DNA of 64,000 nt from Autumnicola patrickiae (GCF_031846525.1 NZ_JAVRHM010000018.1:30962-94961), one strand, 5' to 3'; counted from the first letter of the stretch, positions 1-9,019 are shown. Numbers and translations: made by a program. Notes: generated from the sequence alone by a model not told the origin.

Positions 1-965
1 TATTCCATTTCATCAAAACTGTAGATGGTGAAATTTTCCACCTGGGCGCTATCTGTTACAGATTCATTACGATTAGCGTATTTATAATCTGTAAATACAT
101 TCACTTTGCTTATTTCGTGCACTTTAAAAGGGACGCGGTAAGTAGAATCCTCATTAGGCCCCAGTCGGTTGGGGATAATTATAGTAGTATTAACCTTGTA
201 GTCTGTATTGATAGTATCTGCATCAAATGTTATATATTCCTGATCAAAATTGTAAACTCCATTATTTCGGAAAAGGTTTGTGAGCCTGTCCCTTTCCGCA
301 TTAAAGTCTAATGTTCGATACTGTGTGCCGGGAATTATTAATGATTCATCCTTATACCTTTCGTAAATCGAATCTAATACTTCAGAATCAATATCTGTTT
401 TAATAGAATCTATTGTATAAGGAGTGCTGGTTTCTACATAATATTCAACTTTGGCTCTTTTCTCTTTTTTTTCTGAAGGTATAATTTCATATTCTGTTTC
501 CACGTTAAACCAGCCATTATTCCAATACCAGGATTCCAGCCGGTTTACAGATCTTTCAGTATCTTCCTGATTCACTATTACTGGTGCTTCCCCTGTTCTT
601 TTGATCCATTGATTAAAATCTATTCTGGATTTAATATAACTATCAAGTTGTTTTCGGGAAAGCAGTCCTTCCAATCTTTCCCTTCTTTGATCATTCTGAA
701 GAAATTTGTCGCTTAAAATACTGTCAATGTTGGGGCGGGCAAGGTTGTAGAAGTGCAGTTGTAAAGGAAACCCTAGAAGTTTGGAATTGGGTGTTTGATA
801 AAGCTGATTGTAAATCCTACTTTCGTTAATCCTTTCTCCATTTAAGAAAATATCATTCTTTGTAAGTAAGGATTCCTCAGACTCCAGACGTTTTACAGCG
901 TTACAGGAGGCAAATAGAGCTATGGTTAGAATAAATAATGATATTTTTGCGAGGATGCGTTTCAA
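1..965 (-). CDS. TamL-type BamA/TamA-family outer membrane lipoprotein, N-terminal part only
   Basis: The reading frame is open from 965 to the window edge, so only about 320 residues of the N-terminal half are visible and the predicted C-terminal beta-barrel lies outside. It starts with a TTG codon: an in-frame TAG at 972-974 lies just upstream and no ATG is available. The start gives a lipoprotein signal (hydrophobic ISLFILTIALFASC, lipobox Cys about residue 21). The rest resembles the periplasmic POTRA-containing region of Bacteroidota TamL, which acts with TamB in outer-membrane assembly or lipid transport. It is divergent from the RNA methyltransferase gene at 1003, with under 40 bp between them. 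The assignment to TamL rests on overall resemblance (lipobox plus POTRA-like segments) and neighbourhood. A plain BamA paralogue is possible. Confidence 0.72.
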   Translation of the reverse strand, partial: MKRILAKISLFILTIALFASCNAVKRLESEESLLTKNDIFLNGERINESRIYNQLYQTPNSKLLGFPLQLHFYNLARPNIDSILSDKFLQNDQRRERLEGLLSRKQLDSYIKSRIDFNQWIKRTGEAPVIVNQEDTERSVNRLESWYWNNGWFNVETEYEIIPSEKKEKRAKVEYYVETSTPYTIDSIKTDIDSEVLDSIYERYKDESLIIPGTQYRTLDFNAERDRLTNLFRNNGVYNFDQEYITFDADTINTDYKVNTTIIIPNRLGPNEDSTYRVPFKVHEISKVNVFTDYKYANRNESVTDSAQVENFTIYSFDEME

Positions 966-1002
966 ATAGCGCTAATTAATGCTTCAAAAATACATCTTTT
1001 GT

Positions 1003-1731
1003 ATGGTTAGTAAAAACCAATTAAAGTTAATTAAAAGCCTGGCGCAAAAAAAGAATCGTAGGACCAGCGGCCTTTTTGTAGCCGAAGGAAAAAAAACAAT
1101 TTCAGAACTGCTGTCTTCTGAAACAGAACTTCATCTACTTTTTTCTGAAGAGCATATTTTTAATGCTCCTGAAGAAAAGTTTGTAGAAGTAGGATCTGCA
1201 GATCTGAAAAAGATGAGCTTTTTAAAAACACCTCAAACTGCACTTGGTATTTTTAAAATCCCGGAAGTTTTCGTTCCTGATTATGATAAATTAATTCTTG
1301 TCTTAGATGGAGTGCGGGATCCCGGTAATCTTGGGACGATTATCAGATTGTGTGATTGGTTTGGGATTGACAAAATTGTATGTTCAAAAGATACAGTGGA
1401 CTGTTATAATCTCAAAGTGGTACAGGCTACAATGGGGTCCATAGCAAGAGTTTCAATGGCGTATATGGATTTAACCGAATATTTTTTGGGTCGTCCCGAA
1501 TCTCTTCCTATCCTGGGAACTTTTATGGAGGCGGAAAATATTTATAGAACCAGTTTACCTGGTAAAGGAATTCTGGTGATGGGCAATGAAGCAAATGGTA
1601 TTTCTACAGAAGTAGAGAAATATGTTACCCAGCGGATAGGTATACCACAGTTTGGCAAGTCGTCTTCAACAGAAAGCCTTAATGTCGCAACTGCTACAGC
1701 AATTATTTTAAGCGAATTTAAAAGAGGGTGA
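1003..1731 (+). CDS. SPOUT-family (TrmH/SpoU) RNA 2'-O-methyltransferase
   Basis: This is predicted to transfer methyl from SAM to a ribose 2'-OH in rRNA or tRNA, as RlmB/TsnR-type enzymes do. The N-terminal substrate-binding region (residues about 1-90, rich in Lys) begins VSKNQLKLIKSLAQKKNRR. The SPOUT core then shows three motifs: NLGTIIRLCDWFGID (motif 1, including the conserved Arg), GNEANGIS (motif 2) and SLNVATATAIILSEF (motif 3). The frame is open further up to 979, but I chose the ATG at 1003 because the extra MLQKYIFC has no family resemblance and would run into the divergent promoter region. The resulting 242 aa is normal for the family. It is convergent with porT, ending 3 bp from it. 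The exact RNA target cannot be read from the sequence. Confidence 0.88.
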   Translation: MVSKNQLKLIKSLAQKKNRRTSGLFVAEGKKTISELLSSETELHLLFSEEHIFNAPEEKFVEVGSADLKKMSFLKTPQTALGIFKIPEVFVPDYDKLILVLDGVRDPGNLGTIIRLCDWFGIDKIVCSKDTVDCYNLKVVQATMGSIARVSMAYMDLTEYFLGRPESLPILGTFMEAENIYRTSLPGKGILVMGNEANGISTEVEKYVTQRIGIPQFGKSSSTESLNVATATAIILSEFKRG

Positions 1732-1733
1732 TA

Positions 1734-2438
1734 TTACTGGAAAGTAAAATTCAAGAATATTGCTCTGGAGGTCATTTTATCTACATTTCCTGTAAATAAT
1801 TCTCCGGGAATTTCATCTTGCACCAACTCATCATTAATTGCAAACACACCTCTAATGCTGGGACTAAGCTTAAAATATTGTAGATAAAGATCTATTCCAA
1901 AACCAATTTCATAATAATAAGTGTTAGTCTTCATGCGGAATTGTCCTTCATTGTATCCATCAGGATTATTTTCGTTACTGGAAAGGTTAATGGAGGTAGA
2001 TAATCCCCCCACCACAAAAGGTTTGAAGTTATTCAGCCTGTCTGTAGAAAACTTTAGCAGTAAAGGAATATGTACATAGGTCGAATTAACTTCCCGAAAT
2101 GTACTCGCATCGGCTTTAAGAGCCTGGAATCCCCTGGTATTAAAGCTTACTCCCGGTTCAAGTCGTAAATCCAGGTTGCTTCCCAATTTTAAATTCCCTA
2201 TTAATCCAACATTAAAGCCAATTCTGGACTCTACCCTAAAATCCTGTCCTGTTACGGGATTGGGGTCATATTCCTGATAATCAAAATGAAAATCATAGCT
2301 GTTAAACCCGAGAAAATATCCCCAGGATAAGCGTTGGGCATCAAAATTTTCGTTGTTCAGGATCTGGTCTCCAAAAATTTGAGCATTAGAAAACTGGGAG
2401 CAGAGTAGGAAAAAGGAGATGACAAGAATTCTTTTCAT
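1734..2438 (-). CDS. porT: PorT/SprT-type outer membrane beta-barrel protein (T9SS/gliding)
   Basis: A 234-aa protein with a Sec signal peptide (MKRILVISFFLLCSQFSNAQ, cleavage likely after NAQ) and an outer-membrane beta-barrel pattern of alternating aromatic strands, ending in Phe-x-Phe-Gln. PorT/SprT is required for type IX secretion in Porphyromonas and Flavobacterium. The size, signal, barrel and position immediately downstream of ubiE fit the PorT/SprT gene of Flavobacteriia. The ATG at 2438 was chosen over an in-frame ATG at 2477 because only the former gives a clean signal peptide and avoids overlap with ubiE; the gap to ubiE is 4 bp, suggesting an operon. A generic porin-family barrel (PF13568-like) is the alternative. 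The three giant T9SS cargo genes nearby make a secretion role plausible. Confidence 0.75.
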   Translation of the reverse strand: MKRILVISFFLLCSQFSNAQIFGDQILNNENFDAQRLSWGYFLGFNSYDFHFDYQEYDPNPVTGQDFRVESRIGFNVGLIGNLKLGSNLDLRLEPGVSFNTRGFQALKADASTFREVNSTYVHIPLLLKFSTDRLNNFKPFVVGGLSTSINLSSNENNPDGYNEGQFRMKTNTYYYEIGFGIDLYLQYFKLSPSIRGVFAINDELVQDEIPGELFTGNVDKMTSRAIFLNFTFQ

Positions 2439-2442
2439 AATA

Positions 2443-3168
2443 TTATTTTGAAGCCACATAGATAGTGGCAACACCAAAAGTTTGTGGTTTATCTTCTATG
2501 TTAGTAAACCCCGTTTTCTTTAAAATATTGTTGAATGCCGCTCCATAGGGAAAACTGGCAGCGCTTTTGCTGAGATAGGAATAGGCTTCCTGATCTTTAG
2601 AAAAGATTTTTCCAACCAGGGGTAGAACCAGATTAGAATATAGTGTATAACCCTGTTTAAATGGGAATTTTGTTGGAACTGAAGTTTCCAGAATTACAAA
2701 AATTCCGCCGGGCCTCAAAACTCTAAAAATTTCTCTTAAACCTTTTTCCAGGTTTTCAAAATTTCTTACTCCAAAAGCAACTGTTATTGCGTCAAAGGAA
2801 TTGTCTTCAAAAGGAAGGGCTTCAGAGTCTCCTTGTATCATTTCTATTCTTCCTTCCAGGTTTTGCTTTCGTATTTTCTTTCGTCCTACATCCAGCATAC
2901 CTTCCGAAAGATCTAAACCTACAATTTTATCAGCTTCGGAATCCACCATTTTTATAGCAAGATCGCCTGTGCCAGTAGCAATATCCAGAATGCTTTTCGG
3001 CTTCCGGGATTTGACAAGAGCCACCACTTTGCGCCGCCATTTTTCATCGGTTCCAAGGGAAATAACCCGGTTAAGTCCGTCATAGTTGCCTGATATCTTA
3101 TCAAACATCTTCTCTACCTGTTTCTTTCTTAATTCAGAACCTTTATATGGAGTAATTTTCTTACTCAT
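2443..3168 (-). CDS. ubiE: Demethylmenaquinone methyltransferase UbiE/MenG
   Basis: This SAM-dependent C-methyltransferase makes menaquinone from demethylmenaquinone, the last step of quinone synthesis, in the cytoplasm at the membrane face. The 241-aa protein shows the class I methyltransferase motif I ILDIATGTGDLAI near residues 61-73. The family signatures DNSFDAITVAFGVRNFEN and RVLRPGGIFVILE follow, as does the N-terminal MFDKISGNYDGLNRVISLG. Length is typical. Only menaquinone is expected in Bacteroidota, so menG function is the likely one. A consensus -7 motif TATCTTTG (minus strand, 3183-3190) sits 14 bp before the start. porT follows after 4 bp in the same direction. Confidence 0.95.
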   Translation of the reverse strand: MSKKITPYKGSELRKKQVEKMFDKISGNYDGLNRVISLGTDEKWRRKVVALVKSRKPKSILDIATGTGDLAIKMVDSEADKIVGLDLSEGMLDVGRKKIRKQNLEGRIEMIQGDSEALPFEDNSFDAITVAFGVRNFENLEKGLREIFRVLRPGGIFVILETSVPTKFPFKQGYTLYSNLVLPLVGKIFSKDQEAYSYLSKSAASFPYGAAFNNILKKTGFTNIEDKPQTFGVATIYVASK

Positions 3169-3182
3169 CTTTAATTTTTTTT

Positions 3183-3190
3183 CAAAGATA
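3183..3190 (-). promoter_or_regulatory. Bacteroidota -7 promoter motif for ubiE-porT
   Basis: Reads TATCTTTG on the minus strand, a perfect TAnnTTTG match for the primary sigma factor of Bacteroidota, 14 bp upstream of the ubiE ATG. No convincing -33 TTG was identified. The transcript leader would be under 15 nt. Confidence 0.6.
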
Positions 3191-3248
3191 CATGTTATGG
3201 TATAATTGTATCATTTTAAGAGAGAATTTGTTCTTAACATTCAAAATA

Positions 3249-3277
3249 TTGAATTTCATGATAATAAGTTACCTTTG
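3249..3277 (+). promoter_or_regulatory. Probable trkA-trkH promoter (TTG-N18-TAnnTTTG)
   Basis: TTG at 3249-3251 and TACCTTTG at 3270-3277 are 18 bp apart, which fits the Bacteroidota -33/-7 layout. The predicted start lies about 20 nt before the ATG at 3305. This supports the internal ATG as the true trkA start, because the longer frame from 3206 would run through the promoter. Confidence 0.6.
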
Positions 3278-3304
3278 TTGTTTCTTACAATTTCAAGCTG
3301 TTAT

Positions 3305-4654
3305 ATGAAAATAGTTATCGCTGGAGCGGGTGAAGTAGGATTCCATTTGGCAAAATTACTCTCATTTGAATCTCAGGACATTACGCTTATCGACACTAGC
3401 CGGGACCATTTACAGTATGCTGATACGCATCTGGATATCAGGACTATTAAAGGTGATGCCACTTCAATTAGCATTTTAAAGGACTCACAGGTTAAATATT
3501 CCGATATGGTGATTGCAGTTACTTCAAGTGAAGCGACAAACATTACCGTATGTGTTCTTGCGAAGCAGTTAGGCGCAAAAAGAACCATTGCCCGAATATC
3601 CAATACCGAATTTCTAGATAATAAAGAAGAAATTGGTTTTGTGAAGTTTGGTATTGACGAGTTAATCTCACCAGAGGCTCTTGCCGCAAGGGAAATAGAG
3701 CTTTTGCTAAACCAGTCGGCGTTTAATGATAGCTATGAATTTGAAGAAGGGGCTCTGACAATGATTGGCTTAAACCTTTCAAGAAATGCACTTTTTGTAG
3801 GAAAAACTGTAAAAGAAGCTGCCGAAATTTTTCCTCAACTTAATTTTGTGCCTATTGCAATTCAGAGAATAGGTACACAATATACATTGATTCCCAGAGG
3901 CGATACTCAGTTTAAAGACGGGGATCAGGTTTATTTTATCACCGTCAAAAATGGCGTGGAGGAACTTTATAAACTTACCGGAAAAGTAAAACAGGAAATA
4001 AAAAATGTTATGATCCTGGGAGGAAGTAAGATTGGCCGTAAAACAGCTATGGATCTTTGTCGTAACAATTTTCATGTGAAACTCGTAGAGCACAATAAGG
4101 AAAAAGCTTATGACCTTGCCGATGAACTTCCAAATACCCTCATTATTCATGGAGACGGCAGGAATGTAGAGTTACTGGAAGAAGAGAACATTCACGATAT
4201 GGATGCTTTTATTGCCGTCACAGGAAATTCGGAAACGAATATTATGTCTTGTCTGGTGGCTAAGTCCAAGAGTGTTAAGAAAACAATTTCCCTTGTTGAA
4301 AACATGGACTATTTTCAGCTAAGCCATTCTATTGGAATAGATACACTTATTAATAAGAAGCTTTTGGCTGCAAACAACATTTTCAGGTATATTAGAAAAG
4401 GAGAAGTAGTCGCTATGACAAAACTCAATAATATGAATGCCGAATTGCTTGAGTTCATCGTGAAACCAAATTCAGAAGTATCTGATAAAAAGATAAAAGA
4501 TATTGAATTTCCACGTTCAGCAATCATTGGTGGAATAATAAGAAACGGAGAAGGAATTATTGCTTTGGGTGAGTTTCTTATTAAATCGGGAGATCGCATA
4601 GTAGTTTGCTGCCTTCCCCGTTCCATAGGTAAGGTCGAAAAATTGTTCTTGTAA
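3305..4654 (+). CDS. trkA: Trk system potassium uptake regulatory subunit TrkA
   Basis: A cytosolic regulatory ring subunit of the Trk/Ktr K+ uptake system that binds NAD(H) and nucleotides and gates TrkH. The 449-aa protein has two tandem RCK modules. Each begins with a Rossmann glycine motif: IVIAGAGEVGFHLA at the N-terminus and VMILGGSKIGRKTA near residue 235. RCK_C segments follow each. The start is the ATG at 3305, directly before the first Rossmann strand; upstream in-frame codons add an unrelated leader and cover a promoter motif. The stop overlaps the trkH start by one base (TAATG), so the two subunits are translationally coupled. Confidence 0.95.
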   Translation: MKIVIAGAGEVGFHLAKLLSFESQDITLIDTSRDHLQYADTHLDIRTIKGDATSISILKDSQVKYSDMVIAVTSSEATNITVCVLAKQLGAKRTIARISNTEFLDNKEEIGFVKFGIDELISPEALAAREIELLLNQSAFNDSYEFEEGALTMIGLNLSRNALFVGKTVKEAAEIFPQLNFVPIAIQRIGTQYTLIPRGDTQFKDGDQVYFITVKNGVEELYKLTGKVKQEIKNVMILGGSKIGRKTAMDLCRNNFHVKLVEHNKEKAYDLADELPNTLIIHGDGRNVELLEEENIHDMDAFIAVTGNSETNIMSCLVAKSKSVKKTISLVENMDYFQLSHSIGIDTLINKKLLAANNIFRYIRKGEVVAMTKLNNMNAELLEFIVKPNSEVSDKKIKDIEFPRSAIIGGIIRNGEGIIALGEFLIKSGDRIVVCCLPRSIGKVEKLFL

Positions 4655-6150
4655 TGCCAAGGTTAAATTTTCAGATTATAATGCACATCATGGGCCTTTT
4701 GCTAATCTGCAATGGAGGCTTTATGTTAACCGCGGTTCTTGTGAGCTGGTTCTATGAAGATGGTGTAACCATGGAAATTTCTATGGCTGCATTAATTACC
4801 CTCTTTATAGGAACCCTTTTAATGTTTTCTACCCGTGGGCATGATAAGAATATGAAAAAACGTGAGGGATACATTATCGTTACCTTCGGCTGGATTTTTA
4901 TGGCTTTAAGCGGAACACTCCCTTACGTAATAAGCGAGTCAATTCCCAGGTTTACCAATGCCTTTTTTGAAACCATGTCGGGATATACCACTACTGGTGC
5001 TTCAATTTTAAATGATATAGAAGTAGTGCCTAAAGGAATACTGTTTTGGCGTAGTCTCACGCATTGGATAGGCGGTATGGGAATCATTGTTTTGGCTATT
5101 GCTATTTTGCCTCTGTTAGGAATTGGAGGAATGCAGCTCTTTGCTGCGGAAGCACCCGGCCCGAGTGCAGATAAACTGAAACCACGAATTACTGATACAG
5201 CCAAACGACTTTGGTTAATATACGTTAGTTATACAATAGCTGAAACTATCTTGCTTAAAGTGGCGGGAATGAGCCTGTTTGATGCGGCTAACCATGCTCT
5301 CAGTACCTTGTCTACAGGAGGTTTTTCTACGAAAAATGCGAGTCTGGCTTATTGGAATAATGATCCAATAATTCAGTATATCGTTATAATTTTCATGTTT
5401 CTTGCCGGGAGTAACTTTGTTTTGAGCTATTTTAGTTTTAAAGGAAAAATTCAGAAAGTGCTGCATGACGATGAGTTCAAGTGGTATTTTTATTTTATTG
5501 CATCTTTTACCTTAATTGCTTCAGTGATTATCTATTTTCAGGCCGATGTGGGGCTATCTTCTATAGATCATCCTATGGTTTGGGGAGAGGCCGAGAGCGC
5601 TTTCAGACATTCTCTTTTTCAGGTTTTGGCTATTATTACCACAACAGGTTTCGTCTCTGCCGATTATACTATGTGGACGCCATTTCTCACCATTCTATTT
5701 TTTGGTTTATTCTTTCTGGGGGGCTCTGCCGGTTCTACCGCGGGTGGTGTTAAGGTAATGCGGCATATTATTATGATAAAGAACGGCGTCATTGAATTTA
5801 AAAGAACCTTACATCCAAATGCTATTCTTCCGGTCCGCTTCAATAAGAAATCTATTAGTAAGGAAATTGTATTCAACATTCTAGGATTTTTTATCCTCTA
5901 CATGCTTTCTTTTATAATAGGCGCAGTTGTTCTGGCTTCCCTGGATCTGGACTTTGAAACTGCAATTGGAGGTGCAGCTTCTTCCTTGGGAAATATTGGC
6001 CCCGCCTTTGGTGGCCTAAGTCCTGTAAACAATTTTGATATGCTGCCTGACTTTGGAAAGTGGTGGTGTGCTTTCTTAATGCTGATAGGTAGGCTTGAAC
6101 TTTTTACAGTTCTTATAATTCTCACTCCTTTTTTCTGGAGAAACAGGTAA
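4654..6150 (+). CDS. trkH: Trk system potassium uptake channel subunit TrkH
   Basis: The membrane pore subunit for K+ uptake, 498 aa with about ten to twelve hydrophobic segments. The four selectivity-filter loops with their conserved glycines are visible in order: SGYTTTGAS (about residue 109), ALSTLSTGGFST (about 216), TTTGFVSADY (about 330) and SSLGNIGPAFGG (about 447). It shares the TAATG junction with trkA. K+ accumulation by Trk is a usual first response to salt stress, fitting the Na+ pumping Nqr operon elsewhere in the window. No gene follows for about 440 bp. Confidence 0.95.
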   Translation: MPRLNFQIIMHIMGLLLICNGGFMLTAVLVSWFYEDGVTMEISMAALITLFIGTLLMFSTRGHDKNMKKREGYIIVTFGWIFMALSGTLPYVISESIPRFTNAFFETMSGYTTTGASILNDIEVVPKGILFWRSLTHWIGGMGIIVLAIAILPLLGIGGMQLFAAEAPGPSADKLKPRITDTAKRLWLIYVSYTIAETILLKVAGMSLFDAANHALSTLSTGGFSTKNASLAYWNNDPIIQYIVIIFMFLAGSNFVLSYFSFKGKIQKVLHDDEFKWYFYFIASFTLIASVIIYFQADVGLSSIDHPMVWGEAESAFRHSLFQVLAIITTTGFVSADYTMWTPFLTILFFGLFFLGGSAGSTAGGVKVMRHIIMIKNGVIEFKRTLHPNAILPVRFNKKSISKEIVFNILGFFILYMLSFIIGAVVLASLDLDFETAIGGAASSLGNIGPAFGGLSPVNNFDMLPDFGKWWCAFLMLIGRLELFTVLIILTPFFWRNR

Positions 6151-6524
6151 ATGTTGAGTTAAAAAGTTAAAGAGTTAAAGAGTGAAAAGATCTAAAAAAG
6201 ATTTTGCAGGACTAACAGGGACTAACCGGACACTACCGAAATGCCTTTGTCAGCCACAGCTGATAAAGTCTGAAGGGTAAAAAACTCCTTCTAATAATCA
6301 TCATCCTAATCCCAAAACGTTTTTTAATAAGGTTTTTTTGACTAGGGGGACTATCTGCGCCACACTTTAGCCGCTCCTGTCCTTCATTCGGATGTTTTAT
6401 TAGAAGCCGATATTGGCCATTTTTCGGGCATTGCCTTAAAATTATCTGCAAGGTTTATGAACCGTGCAGGAGGAGGTGAACTGAATGTCTGTTCAATAGC
6501 GTCTAATCAGAAAAATGAATAAAA
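6151..6524. other. Gene-poor stretch after trkH
   Basis: No convincing gene is visible. The first 40 bases are A-rich with GTTAAAGA-type short direct repeats (6160-6190). Around 6345-6520 the plus strand has a roughly 57-codon open frame without a suitable start and with no recognised similarity; it may be a gene remnant or chance. On the minus strand a 72-codon frame (6233-6451) has an unconvincing composition and no promoter motif. Confidence 0.4.
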
Positions 6525-6560
6525 AAACCTCACAGATCCCGGAGGACTACTGTGAGGTTT
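6525..6560 (-). terminator. Rho-independent terminator of aspC
   Basis: An 11-bp perfect stem, AAACCTCACAG paired with CTGTGAGGTTT, around a 14-nt loop. On the minus strand it is followed by a run of T, 29 bp after the aspC stop codon. Confidence 0.85.
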
Positions 6561-6588
6561 AAATTTTGAAACATCAAAATCTTGATTT

Positions 6589-7782
6589 CTATGCTTCAGA
6601 AACAGCAACTTTTATTCTTTTTAAAGCTTCTTCAATCTGGGACTCGCTTGCAGCATAAGAAATTCTTATACAATCTGGATTACCAAATGCATCTCCGGTA
6701 ACTGTAGCTACAAGGGCTTCTTCTAGCAGAAACATAGAGAAGTCTGTTGCGTTCTCTATTTTATGTCCTTTAAGGGTTTTTCCGAAGAATTCAGAAACAT
6801 TAGGAAAAACATAGAAAGCACCTTCCGGTTCTGTTGTAACAAAACCTTCTATATCATTTAGTAAATCTATTATAAGTTTTCGCCTCTTTTTAAAGGTGTC
6901 CACCATGTGGCTTATCTTGCTCACAGGAGCTTCAAGAGCAGTAATTACGGCTCTTTGTGCTATACAGTTTGCTCCGCTGGTGATCTGTCCCTGGATTTTG
7001 TTGCACGCACGGGCAATCCATGCAGGAGCACCAATGTATCCAATACGCCAGCCAGTCATGGCAAAGGCTTTAGAAACACCGTTAACGGTGATAACGCGCT
7101 CATACATATCCTCAAACTGAGCCATAGATGCATGTCCACCTACAAAATTAATATGTTCGTAAATTTCATCACTTAAAATTAGAATATCAGGGTGTTTAGC
7201 CAATACATCTGCTAAAGCTCTAAGCTCTTCTTTGCTGTAAACCATTCCACTTGGATTACAGGGAGAGCTGTACCAAATCATCTTAGTTTTTGGTGTAATT
7301 GCTTTTTCAAGTTGCTCCGGAGTCATTTTAAAATTGGTTTCTACAGATGTGGGAACCTCAACCGGAACACCATCTGCCAGCTTCACTATTTCAGCATAGC
7401 TAACCCAATAAGGGCAGGGTAAGATCACTTCGTCTCCTTCGTTTAAAAGCACCATTGCAACATTAGCAAGCGATTGCTTGGCTCCTGTAGAAACGACAAT
7501 TTGAGAGTGGTTATAAGTTAAATCATTGTCTCTCTTAAACTTGGTAATAATGGCATCTTTTAGTTCAGCATAACCATCTACGGGAGAATAGGAATTGTAA
7601 TTATCATTAATTGCCTGAATGGCAGCATCTTTAATGAAATCGGGAGTATTAAAATCGGGTTCCCCTAAACTTAATCCTATAATGTCCTTTCCTTCAGCTT
7701 TTAGTTCACGCGCTTTTGCCGCCATTGCCAAAGTTTGGGACGTTGCTAAATTGTTAATCCTGTTTGATAATTTTTCTTGCAT
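6589..7782 (-). CDS. Class I pyridoxal-phosphate aminotransferase (aspartate aminotransferase type)
   Basis: A cytosolic PLP enzyme that probably interconverts aspartate and oxaloacetate with glutamate and 2-oxoglutarate. At 397 aa it has the length of the Ib aspartate aminotransferase subgroup. Visible are the substrate segment SLGEPDFNTPDF, the cofactor segment STGAKQSLANVAMVLL, NPSGMVYS, the Asp and Tyr of SDEIYEHI, the Schiff-base lysine in VSKAFAMTGWRIGY (about residue 235) and the C-terminal arginine in CIRISYA. It lies 23 bp downstream of the desaturase gene on the same strand and has no good promoter motif of its own, so co-transcription is likely. A terminator follows at 6525-6560. 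Specificity for aspartate against other amino acids is inferred from family resemblance only. Confidence 0.9.
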   Translation of the reverse strand: MQEKLSNRINNLATSQTLAMAAKARELKAEGKDIIGLSLGEPDFNTPDFIKDAAIQAINDNYNSYSPVDGYAELKDAIITKFKRDNDLTYNHSQIVVSTGAKQSLANVAMVLLNEGDEVILPCPYWVSYAEIVKLADGVPVEVPTSVETNFKMTPEQLEKAITPKTKMIWYSSPCNPSGMVYSKEELRALADVLAKHPDILILSDEIYEHINFVGGHASMAQFEDMYERVITVNGVSKAFAMTGWRIGYIGAPAWIARACNKIQGQITSGANCIAQRAVITALEAPVSKISHMVDTFKKRRKLIIDLLNDIEGFVTTEPEGAFYVFPNVSEFFGKTLKGHKIENATDFSMFLLEEALVATVTGDAFGNPDCIRISYAASESQIEEALKRIKVAVSEA

Positions 7783-7805
7783 TTTAGTTGATTAAAAAAG
7801 GTTGT

Positions 7806-8915
7806 TTAACTTGAAATTGCAGGTTTTGAACCCATCTCTTTTAAAAATTGAAAATGGGCTTTTATAGCTGCGCGTGTGGTTTTGTATTCGTTGTAAGGCA
7901 GGTTGCACTCCTGTGCGGTTTGCTTTACAATCTTGGAAATATTAGAATAGTGAATATGACTGATGTTGGGGAAAATATGGTGTTCTACCTGATGGTTCAG
8001 TCCGCCGGTAAACCAGTTTACAATTCTGTTTTTAGTAGAAAAGTTTACAGTAGTGAATAACTGGTGTATTGCCCAGGTATTTTTCATAGATCCTGTATCG
8101 TCTGGTAGTGGCATATCTGTTTGCTTTACTACATGGGCAAGTTGGAACACTACGCTCAAAATAAGTCCTGCGGTATAATGCATCACAAAAAAGCCAATAA
8201 GAATCTTCCACCAGGCTACAGATAAGAAGAGCATGGGAATAACGATCCATATCGCTACATAAATTAGTTTTGTAATAGCAATTATGCTCCATTGTGTTAC
8301 CGGATTTGGCAATTTTCCGTAGGATAATTTTTTCTTTAAATATCTTTTAGTCTGTTTAAAATCTGTGGTTAGTGCCCAGTTAAAAGTCAGTAATCCATAG
8401 AGAAAAACAGAATAATAATGCTGAAATCTGTGTATTTTAAGCCAGGGGGCATGTGCTGAAAATCGAATAATTCTTCCGGCATCCAGGTCTTCATCATGGC
8501 CGTGGATATTTGTATAGGTGTGGTGCAGGACGTTGTGCTGAACCTGCCAGTTGTACACATTCCCTGCAAGAACATATATGGTGCCTCCCATAAATTTATT
8601 TACCCAATTTTTTGAAGAATAAGACCCGTGGTTACCATCGTGCATGATATTCATCCCAACACCGGCCATTCCGGCCCCCATTACGACTGTTAAAAGCAAC
8701 ATCCACCATTGGGAGATATCGAGGGTGAGGATGAGGAAGTATGGTGTCAGGAATAATGAAAACATTACTATAGCCTTAATGTGAAGCTTCCAGTTACCTG
8801 TTTTTTTAAGATCATTTTCTTTGAAGTAGGAATTTACCCGCTTATTAAGAGTCCTGAAGAATTTTGCCGAATCGACCCTTGAAAATCGAATATTAGTATT
8901 TTGGGTAGTTTCCAT
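7806..8915 (-). CDS. Membrane fatty-acid desaturase, front-end/acyl-lipid type without cytochrome b5 domain
   Basis: A 369-aa integral membrane di-iron desaturase that introduces a cis double bond into membrane acyl chains. The three histidine boxes are present: HDGNHGS, HNVLHHTYTN and NHQVEHHIFP. The last has the Q-x-x-H-H form typical of delta-6/delta-5-like front-end desaturases, but the fused cytochrome b5 domain of eukaryotic relatives is absent. Four hydrophobic segments flank the boxes. The start was placed at the ATG at 8915, not the longer 8990 frame, because a perfect TACCTTTG promoter motif lies at 8934-8941 inside the longer frame. The aminotransferase gene follows after 23 bp. 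Likely used to tune membrane fluidity; regiospecificity is not readable. Confidence 0.88.
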   Translation of the reverse strand: METTQNTNIRFSRVDSAKFFRTLNKRVNSYFKENDLKKTGNWKLHIKAIVMFSLFLTPYFLILTLDISQWWMLLLTVVMGAGMAGVGMNIMHDGNHGSYSSKNWVNKFMGGTIYVLAGNVYNWQVQHNVLHHTYTNIHGHDEDLDAGRIIRFSAHAPWLKIHRFQHYYSVFLYGLLTFNWALTTDFKQTKRYLKKKLSYGKLPNPVTQWSIIAITKLIYVAIWIVIPMLFLSVAWWKILIGFFVMHYTAGLILSVVFQLAHVVKQTDMPLPDDTGSMKNTWAIHQLFTTVNFSTKNRIVNWFTGGLNHQVEHHIFPNISHIHYSNISKIVKQTAQECNLPYNEYKTTRAAIKAHFQFLKEMGSKPAISS

Positions 8916-8933
8916 TGCTTGTGCTTTAATGTT

Positions 8934-8941
8934 CAAAGGTA
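8934..8941 (-). promoter_or_regulatory. -7 promoter motif of the desaturase gene
   Basis: TACCTTTG on the minus strand, a perfect TAnnTTTG match 18 bp upstream of the chosen ATG. It forms a divergent promoter region with the rsmG motif at 8996-9003. Confidence 0.6.
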
Positions 8942-8995
8942 AAATATTAAATAGTGTGAATGAATTAAAAGTGCAACTTTTAGGCCGCAAATTGC

Positions 8996-9003
8996 TACTT
9001 TTG
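8996..9003 (+). promoter_or_regulatory. -7 promoter motif of rsmG
   Basis: TACTTTTG matches TAnnTTTG and lies 16 bp before the TTG start codon of rsmG, giving a leader of only about 10 nt. Confidence 0.55.
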
Positions 9004-9019
9004 CCAAAAAGTAAAAAAA

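Noticed and set aside
6233..6451. Minus-strand 72-aa ORF and a plus-strand 57-codon open stretch in the trkH-aspC gap
   Set aside because: No start, promoter or similarity supports either; open length is within chance for a 44% GC stretch.
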